Positions 34,924 to 43,834 of a DNA stretch of 64,000 nucleotides are shown here, piece after piece. The notes under the pieces were generated by a model. The model saw nothing but the letters and a program-made list of their open reading frames with translations, ran no database searches and was not told where the DNA came from. Position 1 is the stretch's first letter. Each line of letters opens with the position of its first letter. The position numbers were made by a program, and so were the translations under genes. The stretch comes from Candidatus Binatia bacterium (GTDB lineage: Bacteria > Desulfobacterota > Binatia > UBA12015): the NCBI GenBank assembly GCA_029243485.1, contig JAQWRY010000085.1:45834-109833 (forward strand). The letters are read 5' to 3'.

Positions 34924-36081
34924 TCAGCCTGCTGCCCGAACGTGCTGACGAATCACGTCTCGCAGCACGTCTATCACGAACGTCACATCCTCGTCGCGCA
35001 TGTCCGGGAAGAGCGGAAGCGTCACGATTTGCCGATGAGCACCGGTCGCAACGGGAAGGTCTTCGTCTCGCGCGCGGTCCCGATAGAGGGTCTGCAGATG
35101 CAGCGGCACGAAGTGCACGCCCGCACCGACCTCGCGATCACGCAGCGCCTGAATGACCCCGTCGCGGTCGAGCGTCAGGGCGTCCGTGTCGACGCGCACG
35201 ACCATCATGTGCCATGCATGGCCGTACTCGTACGGCGCGTCGCCGAGCGGAGCCACATGCTCGACCGACGGAAGCTGCTCACGATAGAGCGCCGCGAGTT
35301 CCGCGCGGCGACGGTTGCGCTCGTCGAGCTTGGCTAGCTGATGCAGGCCGATCGCCGACTGCAGGTCGCTGATGTTGTACTTGAAGCCGGCCTCCACCAC
35401 GTCGTACCCGGCGGGTCCCCGACCCCCGAAGCGATTCTCCGGGCTCTGGTCGATCCCGTGATACCGAAGCCGACGCGCGTGCGCGGCGAGCTCGGGATCG
35501 TTCGTGACGAGCGCGCCACCCTCGCCCGTCGTGAGGTTCTTCGCCGGATGGAAGCTGAACATCGTGACGTCGCCGATCGAGCCGATAGGGCGCCCCTTGT
35601 AGGAACCTCCGAGCGCGTGCGCAGCGTCTTCGACGAGCGCCACGCCCGTCCTTTGCCGGGCGATCTCCAGCAGGGTGTCCTCATCGCAAGGCAGACCCGC
35701 ATAGTGGACCGGCATGATCGCGCGGGTCTTCGGCGTCATCGCGTCGGCCACCCGAGCCGGGTCGATGTTGAGGGTCGCCGGTTCGATGTCTGCGAAGACG
35801 GGTACGGCGCCGATATGTAGAACGACGTTTGCAGTAGCAACCCACGTCATCGGCGTGGTGATGACTTCGTCCCCCGCCTTCACGCCCGCAGCGAGCAGGG
35901 CCACGTGGAGCGCCGCCGTTCCGGAACTCGTGGCGACACAGTGGGGAGTGCCCGTGTAGGCCGCCAGGGCTTCCTCGAAGCGCTGCGTGCGAGGCCCGGT
36001 CGACAGCCAGCCCGATCGCAGGCACTCCTCAACTTCGCGGATTTCAGCCTCCGTGATGGAGGGGCGGGCATAGGGAAGCAC
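34924..36081 (-). CDS. arnB: ArnB, UDP-4-keto-pentose aminotransferase
   Basis: ArnB is a PLP enzyme that converts UDP-Ara4O to UDP-L-Ara4N using glutamate. The DegT/DnrJ/EryC1/StrS fold is clear: RSGWLSTGPRTQRFEEALA, VATSSGTAALHVALLAAGV, VEDAAHALGGSYKGRPIG, and the PLP lysine in FSFHPAKNLTTGEGG. The 385 residues match the family. It opens the arn operon with GTG 36081. The intergenic region to the phasin gene (109 nt) must hold divergent promoters. Confidence 0.9.
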   Translation of the reverse strand: MLPYARPSITEAEIREVEECLRSGWLSTGPRTQRFEEALAAYTGTPHCVATSSGTAALHVALLAAGVKAGDEVITTPMTWVATANVVLHIGAVPVFADIEPATLNIDPARVADAMTPKTRAIMPVHYAGLPCDEDTLLEIARQRTGVALVEDAAHALGGSYKGRPIGSIGDVTMFSFHPAKNLTTGEGGALVTNDPELAAHARRLRYHGIDQSPENRFGGRGPAGYDVVEAGFKYNISDLQSAIGLHQLAKLDERNRRRAELAALYREQLPSVEHVAPLGDAPYEYGHAWHMMVVRVDTDALTLDRDGVIQALRDREVGAGVHFVPLHLQTLYRDRARDEDLPVATGAHRQIVTLPLFPDMRDEDVTFVIDVLRDVIRQHVRAAG

Positions 36082-36190
36082 GGATATGAGCTAGCAAATA
36101 CGGGCCTCCGGGCCAAATCGACGCACTGCGTAAATAATCTGTTGCGATCATGACGCGACGTGTTAACATAATCCTCGGAGGATAGAACCG

Positions 36191-36583
36191 ATGAGCAAAA
36201 ATACTGACGAGACGATCTGGACCCCCTTTGAGAAGGCCATCGACCAGGCCCGCGACCTGAACGACCAGGCCGTGCAGTTCGCCCGCGAGACCGCGGACGA
36301 CTTCCGTGACCGCTCCGAGCGCACACTCAATCTGGTCCGGAACAATATCGAAGAAGCCCAGAAGAACTTCGAAAAGCAGACCGAAGAGTTCGAACTCGGA
36401 AAGCTCCCTGAGGTGGTGCGGACGCAGCTTCAGACCATCGAAGGCCAGTTCCGCAAAGGGGTGGAGACAGTAGCCAAGTCGTTCGACATCGCGACCACTC
36501 GCGAAGTAGACGCCTTGCGTCGCAAGCTGTCTAACCTCGAGAAGCGGGTCACTGAGCTGACGCGCGAGAGCGCAGCAGCCTGA
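36191..36583 (+). CDS. Phasin-like coiled-coil protein
   Basis: The 130-residue protein is almost wholly amphipathic helix (TPFEKAIDQARDLNDQAVQF) and ends in a heptad segment EVDALRRKLSNLEKRVTELT, a pattern shared by PhaF/PhaI phasins that coat polyhydroxyalkanoate granules. No phaC or other PHA gene is in the window, so granule binding is inferred. A GGAGG site lies 10 nt before the ATG. Upstream, TTGCGA (36142) and TAACAT/CATAAT-like sequence near 36164-36172 could form a promoter. Confidence 0.65.
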   Translation: MSKNTDETIWTPFEKAIDQARDLNDQAVQFARETADDFRDRSERTLNLVRNNIEEAQKNFEKQTEEFELGKLPEVVRTQLQTIEGQFRKGVETVAKSFDIATTREVDALRRKLSNLEKRVTELTRESAAA

Positions 36584-36605
36584 CCAGCGCTTCCCGTTGA
36601 GGAGG

Positions 36606-36639
36606 GGCTCCTGGTAATCCCTCGGGATTGCCAGGGGCC
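36606..36639. terminator. Strong hairpin between convergent phasin and fmdB genes
   Basis: A 16-bp stem pairs 36606-36621 with 36624-36639 (GGCTCCTGGTAATCCC with GGGATTGCCAGGGGCC), with only two G-T wobble pairs and a tiny loop. It lies between convergent genes, so it can serve both strands. No T-run follows, so it may work as a weak or factor-aided terminator. Confidence 0.6.
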
Positions 36640-36729
36640 GGGGAGCTCACCGTGCTCCTAGCCAGCGCGCATGACCAGCCGCCCGCGACGTCGTAGTTCG
36701 CGAAAAACGAAGGAAGGACGAACCGTGGC

Positions 36730-37095
36730 CTAAGCCGCGGCGCTCTCGCCCTTACCTTTGCCCTTGGACTTCTTCTTGGAGTTGGTGTCCGAGCCGCTGC
36801 TTGCGGACGAACTGCTGTCAGAGGAACTGATGTCAGAAGGGCTGCTGTCAGAAGAGCTGCTGTCAGAAGAGCTGCCCTCGGACGACTTCGAGGCATTCTC
36901 GGCGCTCTTCGTGGAGCCCTTGTTGCCGTAATCCGTCACGTACCAGCCGGTGCCTTTCAGCTGGAACGCCGTGTTCGACATCAGCTTCTTGACCTTCGAC
37001 TTACAGGTCGGACATTTGCGCAGCGGATTCGCAGTGATTTTCTGCATCACGTCAAATTCGCCGCATTTTTCGCAGTGATATTCGTAGATTGGCAT
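36730..37095 (-). CDS. FmdB-family zinc-ribbon protein with Ser/Asp-rich tail
   Basis: The N-terminal zinc ribbon has Cys8-x2-Cys11 and Cys28-x2-Cys31 ([34 protein letters not shown]) and the usual [14 protein letters not shown] end. FmdB proteins are regulator-like or ribosome-associated and poorly defined. The second half (about 65-121) is a low-complexity Ser/Asp stretch followed by [10 protein letters not shown], probably disordered. It is coded in part by 15-bp tandem repeats. Confidence 0.85.
   Translation of the reverse strand: MPIYEYHCEKCGEFDVMQKITANPLRKCPTCKSKVKKLMSNTAFQLKGTGWYVTDYGNKGSTKSAENASKSSEGSSSDSSSSDSSPSDISSSDSSSSASSGSDTNSKKKSKGKGKGESAAA
36811..36870. repeat. Four 15-bp tandem repeats within fmdB
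   Basis: Units at 36811-36825, 36826-36840, 36841-36855 and 36856-36870 share the pattern CTGCTGTCAGAAGAG; the last two are identical. They encode the Ser/Asp tail, and a 15-bp change in copy number keeps frame. Confidence 0.8.
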
Positions 37096-37122
37096 CGAAT
37101 TGGTCGCCTCGCTTCAGCCCAT

Positions 37123-37449
37123 CTAGAGTAGGAATTGGGACGGCGTTTGTCCACCCATCCCGGCCGCGAGTTGGTAGAGCGTCTGCACCAGGAAGGCCTG
37201 TAGGAACCCGATGGCCAGGAGAACAATCAGCGGGGTGAAGTCGATTCCGCCCATGTTGATGGGCAGAATCCTGCGAATCCGAGCGTAGACCGGCTCCGTC
37301 GCCCTCCGCAGGAAGCGGACGATCGGGTTGTAGGGATCCGGGTTCACCCACGACAGGATCGCGCTGCCGATCACGACCCACCAGTACAGGTCGAGCACTG
37401 TGTTCAGCACCATGGCCACCGCCATGAGGAAGTTGCTCAGGATGATCAT
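37123..37449 (-). CDS. YggT-family membrane protein
   Basis: ATG 37449 gives 108 residues with two hydrophobic segments (NFLMAVAMVLNTVLDLYWWV and PLIVLLAIGFLQAFLVQTL) around the conserved loop WVNPDPYNPIVRFLRRATEP. YggT proteins are often encoded next to yggS and proC and are linked to cation homeostasis or division-site processes. Here it follows proC by 25 nt, the usual order. The open frame upstream lies in proC and is rejected. Confidence 0.86.
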   Translation of the reverse strand: MIILSNFLMAVAMVLNTVLDLYWWVVIGSAILSWVNPDPYNPIVRFLRRATEPVYARIRRILPINMGGIDFTPLIVLLAIGFLQAFLVQTLYQLAAGMGGQTPSQFLL

Positions 37450-37474
37450 CTCGTCTCTCCGCCTCCCTGCCCGC

Positions 37475-38284
37475 TCAACCCGCTGACAGCTCGCGCGAGC
37501 GCGCAGTCGCCGCCTCGATCGCCGCCCGAACCGCCGCAGCGAAGTCCCGGGCGGCGAGCGCCTCGAGTCCCGCCTGCGTCGTCCCACCCGGCGACGTCAC
37601 TCTCTGTCGAAGTACGTCTACCCCTTCCGCAGATTCCTGCCAGAGGACCGCCGAACCGAGGATCGTCTGCTGGACGAGCTGAACCGCGAGATCCGGCGGG
37701 AGTCCGACGGCTCCCGCGGCCTGGAGCATCGACTCGGCGTAGGCGAACAGGAAGCCCGGTCCGCTTCCACTCACCGCGGTAACGGCGTCCAGGAGCGCCT
37801 CTTCGTCCACGATCACAGCGCGGCCGACCGCCGCGAACAACCCTTCGGCGAGCCGGAGATCATCCGACGTGGCGTGCGGGCCGCCCACCAGGACCGTCAT
37901 CCCTTGCCGCACCAGTGCCGGCGTGTTCGGCATGGCTCGAACGATCCTTGCGTCGGTTCCGACGCCCTCCGCCATCCCACCGAGGGTCGCTCCCGCAACG
38001 ATCGAGATCACGAGGTGCCGCGGTGCCATGTGCGGTTTCATATCCGCCATCACGGCCGCGAGGACTTGCGGCTTCACCGCGAGCACGACCACGTCCGACG
38101 CCGCCAGGAGCGTAGGAATATCGGCGGCGCCGCGGCCACCGGTTTCGTCCGCGAAGCTCTCCACCGCGGCGGGAATCGGATCCGTCGCGACGAGCGAGAA
38201 AGAATCCGCTCCAGCCTGCTTTCCGATACCGCCACCAAGGGCGCGGGCCATGTTGCCCGCCCCTACGAATCCGATCGTCTTCAT
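37475..38284 (-). CDS. proC: Pyrroline-5-carboxylate reductase
   Basis: ProC reduces pyrroline-5-carboxylate to proline with NAD(P)H. The 269-residue protein has the Rossmann start TIGFVGAGNMARALGGG, VVVLAVKPQVLAAVM, IVRAMPNTPALVRQG and the C-terminal family signature with AVSGSGPGFLFAYAES and VTSPGGTTQAGLEAL. Its ATG overlaps the stop of the Maf-YggS gene by 4 nt (ATGA). Confidence 0.94.
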   Translation of the reverse strand: MKTIGFVGAGNMARALGGGIGKQAGADSFSLVATDPIPAAVESFADETGGRGAADIPTLLAASDVVVLAVKPQVLAAVMADMKPHMAPRHLVISIVAGATLGGMAEGVGTDARIVRAMPNTPALVRQGMTVLVGGPHATSDDLRLAEGLFAAVGRAVIVDEEALLDAVTAVSGSGPGFLFAYAESMLQAAGAVGLPPDLAVQLVQQTILGSAVLWQESAEGVDVLRQRVTSPGGTTQAGLEALAARDFAAAVRAAIEAATARSRELSAG

Positions 38285-39570
38285 GCGCGTTCCGCCTCCT
38301 GGCGGGGAGGCCGGGGCCCAAGGATGGCCGTCCCCAATCGAACCAGGGTCGCGCCCTGTTCGATCGCGGCATCATAGTCTCCGCTCATCCCCATCGACAA
38401 CTCGGCGACGGCCTCATGCCCCGACGCACGAAGGCCGTCCCGGAGGTCTCGCAGTTCCGCAAACGTGGAGGCGACGTCGACCGAAGTGGCTCCGGCCCGT
38501 CCGATCGTCATGAGGCCAGTGACGCGTACACGTTCCAGCGCCCGGGTGCGCTGGAGAAGCTCCGACACCGCCTCGGGCAACACGCCGGCCTTTGCAGGAT
38601 CGCGCGCGACGTTCACCTGAAGGAGCACGTCGATGGAGGCTCGGTCCGTGGGGAGCCGACGTGCGAGTGCCTCGGCCGTCTCAGCCCGGTCAATCGTGTG
38701 AACCACGTCGAAGAGATCTCCGGCGACCGCCGCCTTGTTCCGTTGCAACGGACCGATCAGATGCCAGCGCGCCTCCTCCCCGCCGATCTCGTCCCGCTTC
38801 GCGCGCGCCTCCTGAACGTAGTTCTCTCCGACGTCCGCCGCTCCCGCGGCGATCGCGGCGGCCATCTTCTCCGCGGGGTGCCCCTTCGTGACCGTCACCA
38901 GCCGCACGGCATCCCAGGGACGACCGCACGCAACGGCCCGCGCGGCGATCTCACCCCGCACGGCACGGAACCGGAGTGCGACTGCATCCGCTGTGAGTTC
39001 CGACAGTTCGTCGGCTCCGCACTCCGCGAGCGCATCCCTCGTCTCCTCGAAGGGCAATCCGATCACGCCGGTCACGGAGCCTTCGACCCCCAGAACGAAA
39101 CGCCCCGCTTCGCCCTGCACTGCGTAGGCGCCCGCCTTGTCTAGCGGCTCGCCCGTCGCGACGTACTTCTCGATCTCGGTGTCGGCGAGTGCACGAAACG
39201 CCACGTCCGACGTCGTGACGAACCGACGCAGGACGTCGCCCCCACGCACGATCGCAACGGCCGACATCACCTGGTGCCGCCGCCCCGACAGCCTAGCGAG
39301 CATCCGTGCCGCGTCCTCCGGGTCCGCCGGCTTCCCGAGGATTTCGTCTCCGAGCACGACCGACGTGTCCGATCCCACGACGAGAGCATCAGGAACCGAC
39401 GGCGCGACCGCGGAGGCCTTCTCCGCTGCGAGTCGGCTCACGTAATCGTGCGCCGCTTCGGCGGGGCGTCTGGACTCGTCGATGTCGGCCGGCCAGACGT
39501 CGAACGGGTACGCGATCCGAGCCAGAATCTCTCGACGCCGGGGCGAACCCGACGCCAGTACGACTCGCAC
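38281..39570 (-). CDS. Maf nucleotide pyrophosphatase fused to YggS PLP-homeostasis protein
   Basis: One 429-codon frame holds two enzymes. Residues 1-190 are Maf/YhdE, a house-cleaning nucleotide pyrophosphatase: VVLASGSPRRREILARI, VVGSDTSVVLGDEILGKP, SGRRHQVMSAVAIV and AYAVQGEAGRFVLGVEG. Residues about 195-425 are YggS/PLPBP, which binds PLP: LVTVTKGHPAEKMAAAIAAG with the PLP lysine, VGENYVQEARAK, WHLIGPLQRNK and ELSMGMSGDYDAAIEQGAT. No stop or ribosome site interrupts the join. Separate maf and yggS genes are usual; yggS-proC-yggT order is kept. GTG 39570 is the start. Confidence 0.88.
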   Translation of the reverse strand: MRVVLASGSPRRREILARIAYPFDVWPADIDESRRPAEAAHDYVSRLAAEKASAVAPSVPDALVVGSDTSVVLGDEILGKPADPEDAARMLARLSGRRHQVMSAVAIVRGGDVLRRFVTTSDVAFRALADTEIEKYVATGEPLDKAGAYAVQGEAGRFVLGVEGSVTGVIGLPFEETRDALAECGADELSELTADAVALRFRAVRGEIAARAVACGRPWDAVRLVTVTKGHPAEKMAAAIAAGAADVGENYVQEARAKRDEIGGEEARWHLIGPLQRNKAAVAGDLFDVVHTIDRAETAEALARRLPTDRASIDVLLQVNVARDPAKAGVLPEAVSELLQRTRALERVRVTGLMTIGRAGATSVDVASTFAELRDLRDGLRASGHEAVAELSMGMSGDYDAAIEQGATLVRLGTAILGPRPPRQEAERA

Positions 39571-39665
39571 TCTCTAGTACACCGCCGTCGACGTCTCGTG
39601 CGAAGCTTCTCGTCGATCGTCGGACGTCGCTGCGAAGGGGGACCTCTCGTGACGGCGCACTAGCA

Positions 39666-40313
39666 CTAGACGCCTGTGCCGATCGGGCAGGAAACGCCCG
39701 TGCCGCCGAGACCGCAGTAACCGCCCGGGTTCTTCGCAAGGTACTGCTGGTGATACTCCTCCGCGTAGTAGAACTCCGGCGCGTCGATGATCTCAGTGCT
39801 GATCTTGGCGAGCCCTGCCTCGGTCAGCTTCGTCTGGAACGCCTCGCGCGACGCCTCCGCCTGCTGACGCTGCTCGCCCCCAAAGACGTAGATGCCCGAG
39901 CGATACTGCGTTCCCACATCGTTGCCCTGGCGCATCCCCTGCGTCGGGTCGTGGCTCTCCCAGAATACCTTCAACAGGGCCGCAAAACTCACGGACGTCG
40001 CGTCGAAGGACACCCGGACGACCTCGTTGTGGCCGGTGTGGCCGCTGCACACTTCCTGGTAGGTCGGGTTGGGCGTCGCACCTGCCGCGTAGCCCACCAT
40101 CGTCGAGTACACGCCCGGTGCCTCCCAGAACTTCCGCTCGGCCCCCCAGAAGCAACCAAGTCCGAACAGGGCGAACTGGTTTCCCTCGGGGAACGGCGGG
40201 ACGAGCGCGGCATCCAGAACGAAGTGACGGGCTGGAATCGGCATCATCTCGGAGCGACCCGGGAGGGCGTCCTCGGGTGCGGGCATGCGAGGCTCTCGTG
40301 AGAACAGGCTCAT
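39666..40313 (-). CDS. msrA: Peptide methionine sulfoxide reductase MsrA
   Basis: MsrA reduces the S form of methionine sulfoxide in proteins. The nucleophile motif is [12 protein letters not shown], with [31 protein letters not shown] and a C-terminal [14 protein letters not shown] containing resolving cysteines. The 215-residue length with a 45-residue N-terminal extension matches the longer E. coli-like form. It is a single gene on the minus strand. Confidence 0.93.
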   Translation of the reverse strand: MSLFSREPRMPAPEDALPGRSEMMPIPARHFVLDAALVPPFPEGNQFALFGLGCFWGAERKFWEAPGVYSTMVGYAAGATPNPTYQEVCSGHTGHNEVVRVSFDATSVSFAALLKVFWESHDPTQGMRQGNDVGTQYRSGIYVFGGEQRQQAEASREAFQTKLTEAGLAKISTEIIDAPEFYYAEEYHQQYLAKNPGGYCGLGGTGVSCPIGTGV

Positions 40314-40341
40314 GGTTTGAGCTTAGCCCCCACGCCGCCGG

Positions 40342-40800
40342 TCACCAACCACCAGTCGAAGCCGGCGGGTCGGGAACCTTCGGAGGCTCTTCGTGCGGGC
40401 GGATCGAGCCAATCGTGCACCGGTTGCGCGGCACTATGATCGAATCCGATCGAGAGTCACACACACGCGTGTCGATAGTGTTCCACTCCAGCGCATTGGC
40501 GTACAGGATCTCCGAGCACCGACGGTCGAGCGTGATCTCCCACTGCCACCCGGTCGCCCGGGTGCGGACGAGCAAGTGGTACGGGTCCACTGCCTTCCAG
40601 TCGTTGATCGTGGCGAGGAAAATGCACTTCCCCGTCGGGGGCGGGAAGCCGGCTTGAGGTTGGCCCCCTGCCGCCCCGGACATTTCCGCCTCGGCGCTCG
40701 CGGAGCCTTCCCCGGGAGGCCTGACCGCCGCCGCGCAGCCGCCCGCCAGGACAGCCAGGAACAGGAACAGAGCGGTCCGATCAGCCCGCAGCCGGAACAC
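40342..40800 (-). CDS. DUF6491-family lipoprotein
   Basis: GTG 40800 lies in frame inside the end of the TPR gene and is followed by a lipoprotein signal (ALFLFLAVLAGGC). The mature part (about 125 residues) contains GKCIFLATINDWKAVDPYHL, TLDRRCSEILYANALEW, TRVCDSRSDSIIV and NRCTIGSIR. The paired Cys and DxI pattern match DUF6491, a family of small periplasmic proteins without known function. It is the last gene of the TonB2-type run. Confidence 0.72.
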   Translation of the reverse strand: MFRLRADRTALFLFLAVLAGGCAAAVRPPGEGSASAEAEMSGAAGGQPQAGFPPPTGKCIFLATINDWKAVDPYHLLVRTRATGWQWEITLDRRCSEILYANALEWNTIDTRVCDSRSDSIIVPRNRCTIGSIRPHEEPPKVPDPPASTGGW

Positions 40801-42232
40801 CGTCCTCAACCGGCACGGACGCCGCCTTGCCGGCAACTGGCGCCTCTTGTTCGACGTCTTGTTCGATGACCTCGGTGACGCCCTCTTCGGTCGCGGCTTC
40901 AACAGCCGCCGCAGCGGCTTCGGCTTCGGCGGCCGCGGCGAGCTCCGCCGCTTCTTCGGCCTCGGCCTCCTTCTCTTGCTCGATGTGCGCCAACCACTCG
41001 CGCGAGGCCGCCTTACGATCCTCGTACTCCGACGAAGCCTCGAAGGCCTTCTCGGCCTCAGTCCACTGCGAGCCACTGACGGCCGCGATTCCCAGAAGGA
41101 ATTGGGCGCCGCCGCGGTCCGGCAGGCCTCCCTTCGAAAGAGCCTTCGCGAGCGACCCGCGTGCGGGGCCCCACTGCTCTCGATCGATCTGGACCTGCGC
41201 CAGGCGCAAGTACAGCTGGCCCTTCGACGAAAGGGCCGCGGCCTTCTCGAGCGGGCGCAGCGCCTTGTCGCGTTCGCGCGCGTTCAGCCAGGCGTTGGCG
41301 AGGAGCTCCCACGACTTCGCGTTGCCCTTCACCTTCCCCTCGGCCATGGCCTTCTCGAGCACGCGCGCCGCTTTGTAGGGTACTTCGTTGTAGAGGTAGA
41401 GTTGCGCGAGGTTCGTGAGTTCGCGGTCGTCCTTGAGCATGCCCTGGAGGTAGGCCATCTCGAGGGCGCCGAGGGCCCTCTTGTGCTGGTTCAGCTCCGA
41501 GTACACCGCCGAGAGCTGCATCCAGTAGGCTTTCTTGGGGAATCGCGTGACGAGGATCTCGAGAACACCCGCCGCATCGCGGTAGCGCTTGTTCTCGAAG
41601 TACAACGACAGCGCCAACTGCAACCACGGCTCCTTCGGGGTCTTCGCCTTCGCGAGGGCCTTCTCGGCCTGCACGAGAGCTTCCTTCTTCCGCCCGAGCT
41701 GGAGCAGAGGGATCGCGTACATGTAGTGGGCTTCGGCAGGAGGGTTCTCCGTCGCCGCCATCCACTTCCCGAACGTCACCGCGGCCTGCTTGTACTTCTC
41801 TCGAACTACGTACAGCTGCGCGAGATTATACTGGGTGTTCAGCTGCGCGACGTCGGGCAGACCACCCAGCGCCAAGCATTTCTCGAAGGCATCGATGGAC
41901 TGCTTGTACTTGGCCTGCGCGGAGTAAACGTAGCCGAACGTCTGCCACATGAGGGCTTGCTCGTGCTCGTTGAGCTTCGAGTTCCCCTTCATGTCATTCA
42001 GCTCTTCCGTGGCCTCGCCGTACTTCTCTTCGGCGAGTGCCTCGTGAGCCGCGTTGAGTCGCTTGTAGGCCCACTGCCCGACAGCCTTCACCTTCTTCGT
42101 CTGCGGCTTGGGCTTGTCTCGCTTGTCCGCCGCGAACCCGTCGCTTGCGCCGAAACCAACGCCGCCGACGAGGAACGCTGCCAGGAGCAGCATCAGGACC
42201 CGCCGCCAATCGAGCCGCAAGATTCGTTTCAT
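40781..42232 (-). CDS. TPR-repeat periplasmic protein of the TonB2-type operon
   Basis: The 483-residue product has a signal peptide (VLMLLLAAFLVGGVGFGASDG) and then about ten helical repeats of tetratricopeptide type, such as ALMWQTFGYVYSAQAKYKQS and AQLNTQYNLAQLYVVREKYK. The C-terminal 70 residues are Ala/Glu-rich and probably disordered. TPR proteins are regular partners in TtpC-ExbBD-TonB operons, where they may help complex assembly or contact with outer-membrane receptors. It starts 16 nt after tonB. Confidence 0.83.
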   Translation of the reverse strand: MKRILRLDWRRVLMLLLAAFLVGGVGFGASDGFAADKRDKPKPQTKKVKAVGQWAYKRLNAAHEALAEEKYGEATEELNDMKGNSKLNEHEQALMWQTFGYVYSAQAKYKQSIDAFEKCLALGGLPDVAQLNTQYNLAQLYVVREKYKQAAVTFGKWMAATENPPAEAHYMYAIPLLQLGRKKEALVQAEKALAKAKTPKEPWLQLALSLYFENKRYRDAAGVLEILVTRFPKKAYWMQLSAVYSELNQHKRALGALEMAYLQGMLKDDRELTNLAQLYLYNEVPYKAARVLEKAMAEGKVKGNAKSWELLANAWLNARERDKALRPLEKAAALSSKGQLYLRLAQVQIDREQWGPARGSLAKALSKGGLPDRGGAQFLLGIAAVSGSQWTEAEKAFEASSEYEDRKAASREWLAHIEQEKEAEAEEAAELAAAAEAEAAAAAVEAATEEGVTEVIEQDVEQEAPVAGKAASVPVEDGVPAAG

Positions 42233-42248
42233 CGTGGTGCCTCCAAGG

Positions 42249-42860
42249 TCATTCCTGAATGTCGAAGGAAATCACGACCTGCACGCCAGGACGCATTATC
42301 GCCTTCCCGCCTTCGACTCGGGGCTTGTACTTGTACTTCTTCACGGCGTTCACCGCGGACCGCTCGAAGTACCCCTTGGGGTCCGAGTCGAGCACGACGA
42401 TATCGGTAGTCGTCCCTTGTGGCGTGATCGCGAACTCGAGGTACACCCAGCCTTCCATCCCGCGCGCCTGCGCACGAGGTGGGTAGCGTGGATTCACACG
42501 TACGAGCGGCATGACGTCGGCATCGGCGCCACCGGCGCCGAGAGTCGGCCCGCCTGCGAGCGACAGTTCCGGTCGGAAGGCGGCGTGCGGAATCTTGATC
42601 GCCTGCTTCACCGGATTCGACGACTTGGCGATCGCCATCGGCATCGACGACTGCGGCTGCTGAATCTTGCGTTCCGGTTTCTGACGCTTCTTGGTTTCCG
42701 TCTTCTCCTGTCGCGCGAGGCGTACGAAGTCGAAAACCGTGCGTTCTTTCTTGTCCGAAAGCCCACCACTGCCTCTCGCCACCAACTGCTGCATGACCGA
42801 GAAGAGCCCAAACGTGATGAGGAGGGCGACGGTCGCGGAGATCGCGTAACGCGGGATCAC
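42249..42860 (-). CDS. TonB-family energy transducer
   Basis: TonB couples the inner-membrane proton gradient to outer-membrane transporters. The 203-residue product has an N-terminal membrane helix (SATVALLITFGLFSVMQQLV), a charged linker of about 60 residues that lacks the usual Pro-Lys/Pro-Glu repeats, and a C-terminal TonB domain: NPRYPPRAQARGMEGWVYLE and AVKKYKYKPRVEGGKA. It is the short TonB2-like kind. ExbD ends directly before its start. Confidence 0.88.
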   Translation of the reverse strand: MIPRYAISATVALLITFGLFSVMQQLVARGSGGLSDKKERTVFDFVRLARQEKTETKKRQKPERKIQQPQSSMPMAIAKSSNPVKQAIKIPHAAFRPELSLAGGPTLGAGGADADVMPLVRVNPRYPPRAQARGMEGWVYLEFAITPQGTTTDIVVLDSDPKGYFERSAVNAVKKYKYKPRVEGGKAIMRPGVQVVISFDIQE

Positions 42861-43265
42861 TTACGCACCGGGGTCCGCAGCGAGAGACACGTTCGCTACA
42901 CCGGCGGCCTTTGCCGCATCCAGAACCTGGACGAGAAGCCCATTCTTGGAATTCTTGTCGGCCTGGATGACGACGGCGCCCTGCGGGTTCTCCGCATGGA
43001 GGCGCTCGATGTTCGCCCGGACGGCGCGAACGTCGATCACGCGCTTGTCCATCCAGATCTGGCCGTTTTCGGTGATCGCGATGAAGAGATTCGCCGACTC
43101 CTTCGGCTCAGCCGTCGAAGCCTGTTGGCGATTCACTTCGACGCCGGACTCCTTCACGAACGAAGCGGTCACGATGAAGAAGATCAGCATGATGAACACG
43201 ACGTCCAGCATCGGCGTCATGTTCACTTCGGTCTCTTCGTCGTGGCGTATTCTTTGTTTTCTCAT
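42861..43265 (-). CDS. ExbD-family biopolymer transport protein
   Basis: ExbD works with ExbB to use the proton gradient. The 134-residue product has a short cytoplasmic end and one membrane helix with the proton-carrying aspartate (TEVNMTPMLDVVFIMLIFFI), followed by a periplasmic domain with NLFIAITENGQIWMDKR. Its start overlaps the ExbB stop by 4 nt. Confidence 0.9.
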   Translation of the reverse strand: MRKQRIRHDEETEVNMTPMLDVVFIMLIFFIVTASFVKESGVEVNRQQASTAEPKESANLFIAITENGQIWMDKRVIDVRAVRANIERLHAENPQGAVVIQADKNSKNGLLVQVLDAAKAAGVANVSLAADPGA

Positions 43266-43834
43266 GTGGTTACTTCCTCGGGCGACAACCGGTCGGAGAC
43301 CTGTTGCACCTCCGACTGGACGCGGCGCTCGAGCGCGACACTCGGGATGTATCCGGAAATTGCAGCGACCATGCCCGCCATCGTGGGGACGGTTGCCTTG
43401 GAAACACCCGAAGCCATCGCGCGCGGATTACCGCTGCCAGCTTCCGCCATGACGTCGAAGACCTCGATCATGCCCGTCACTGTGCCGAGAAGGCCCAATA
43501 GAGGGCACAGCGCAACGAGAGTCTTGATCATCGGGACGTTCCGATTCGCATCGATCGACACGCGCGAGATCAGCGATTGCCGGATCTGGTGCGCGTGCCA
43601 CGAGTGATGGTCCGACCGCTGCTTCCAAGTGTCGAGTACACCTTCCACTTCGCGCAGGTGCGCGGTGCGAAAATACCAATACCGCTCGAGGATCAGCAGC
43701 CACATCAGGAACGTGGCCAGAAGGATGGCCACCAGGACGTCTCCTCCGGTTTCGAGGAAGTCCTGGTTGGCTACCCAGAGATCAGCTAGCGCGCGCACCG
43801 GCCCCCCCAGCTCGTCCGTGCATCCGCTCCGCAT
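43262..43834 (-). CDS. ExbB/TolQ-family proton channel protein
   Basis: ExbB forms the pentameric proton channel around ExbD. The product (190 residues from ATG 43834) has three membrane helices: FLMWLLILERYWYF near 44-58, then MIKTLVALCPLLGLLGTVTG and VPTMAGMVAAISGYI. A GTG at about 43801 would shorten it and reduce overlap with the upstream gene (53 nt); I cannot decide between them. It is the second MotA/TolQ/ExbB-type protein in this operon, as in Vibrio TonB2 systems. Confidence 0.85.
   Translation of the reverse strand: MRSGCTDELGGPVRALADLWVANQDFLETGGDVLVAILLATFLMWLLILERYWYFRTAHLREVEGVLDTWKQRSDHHSWHAHQIRQSLISRVSIDANRNVPMIKTLVALCPLLGLLGTVTGMIEVFDVMAEAGSGNPRAMASGVSKATVPTMAGMVAAISGYIPSVALERRVQSEVQQVSDRLSPEEVTT

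Noticed and set aside
40847..42409. 520-codon plus-strand frame opposite the TPR protein
   Set aside because: Antisense to clear TPR coding; composition rich in Arg and Leu without domains or ribosome site.
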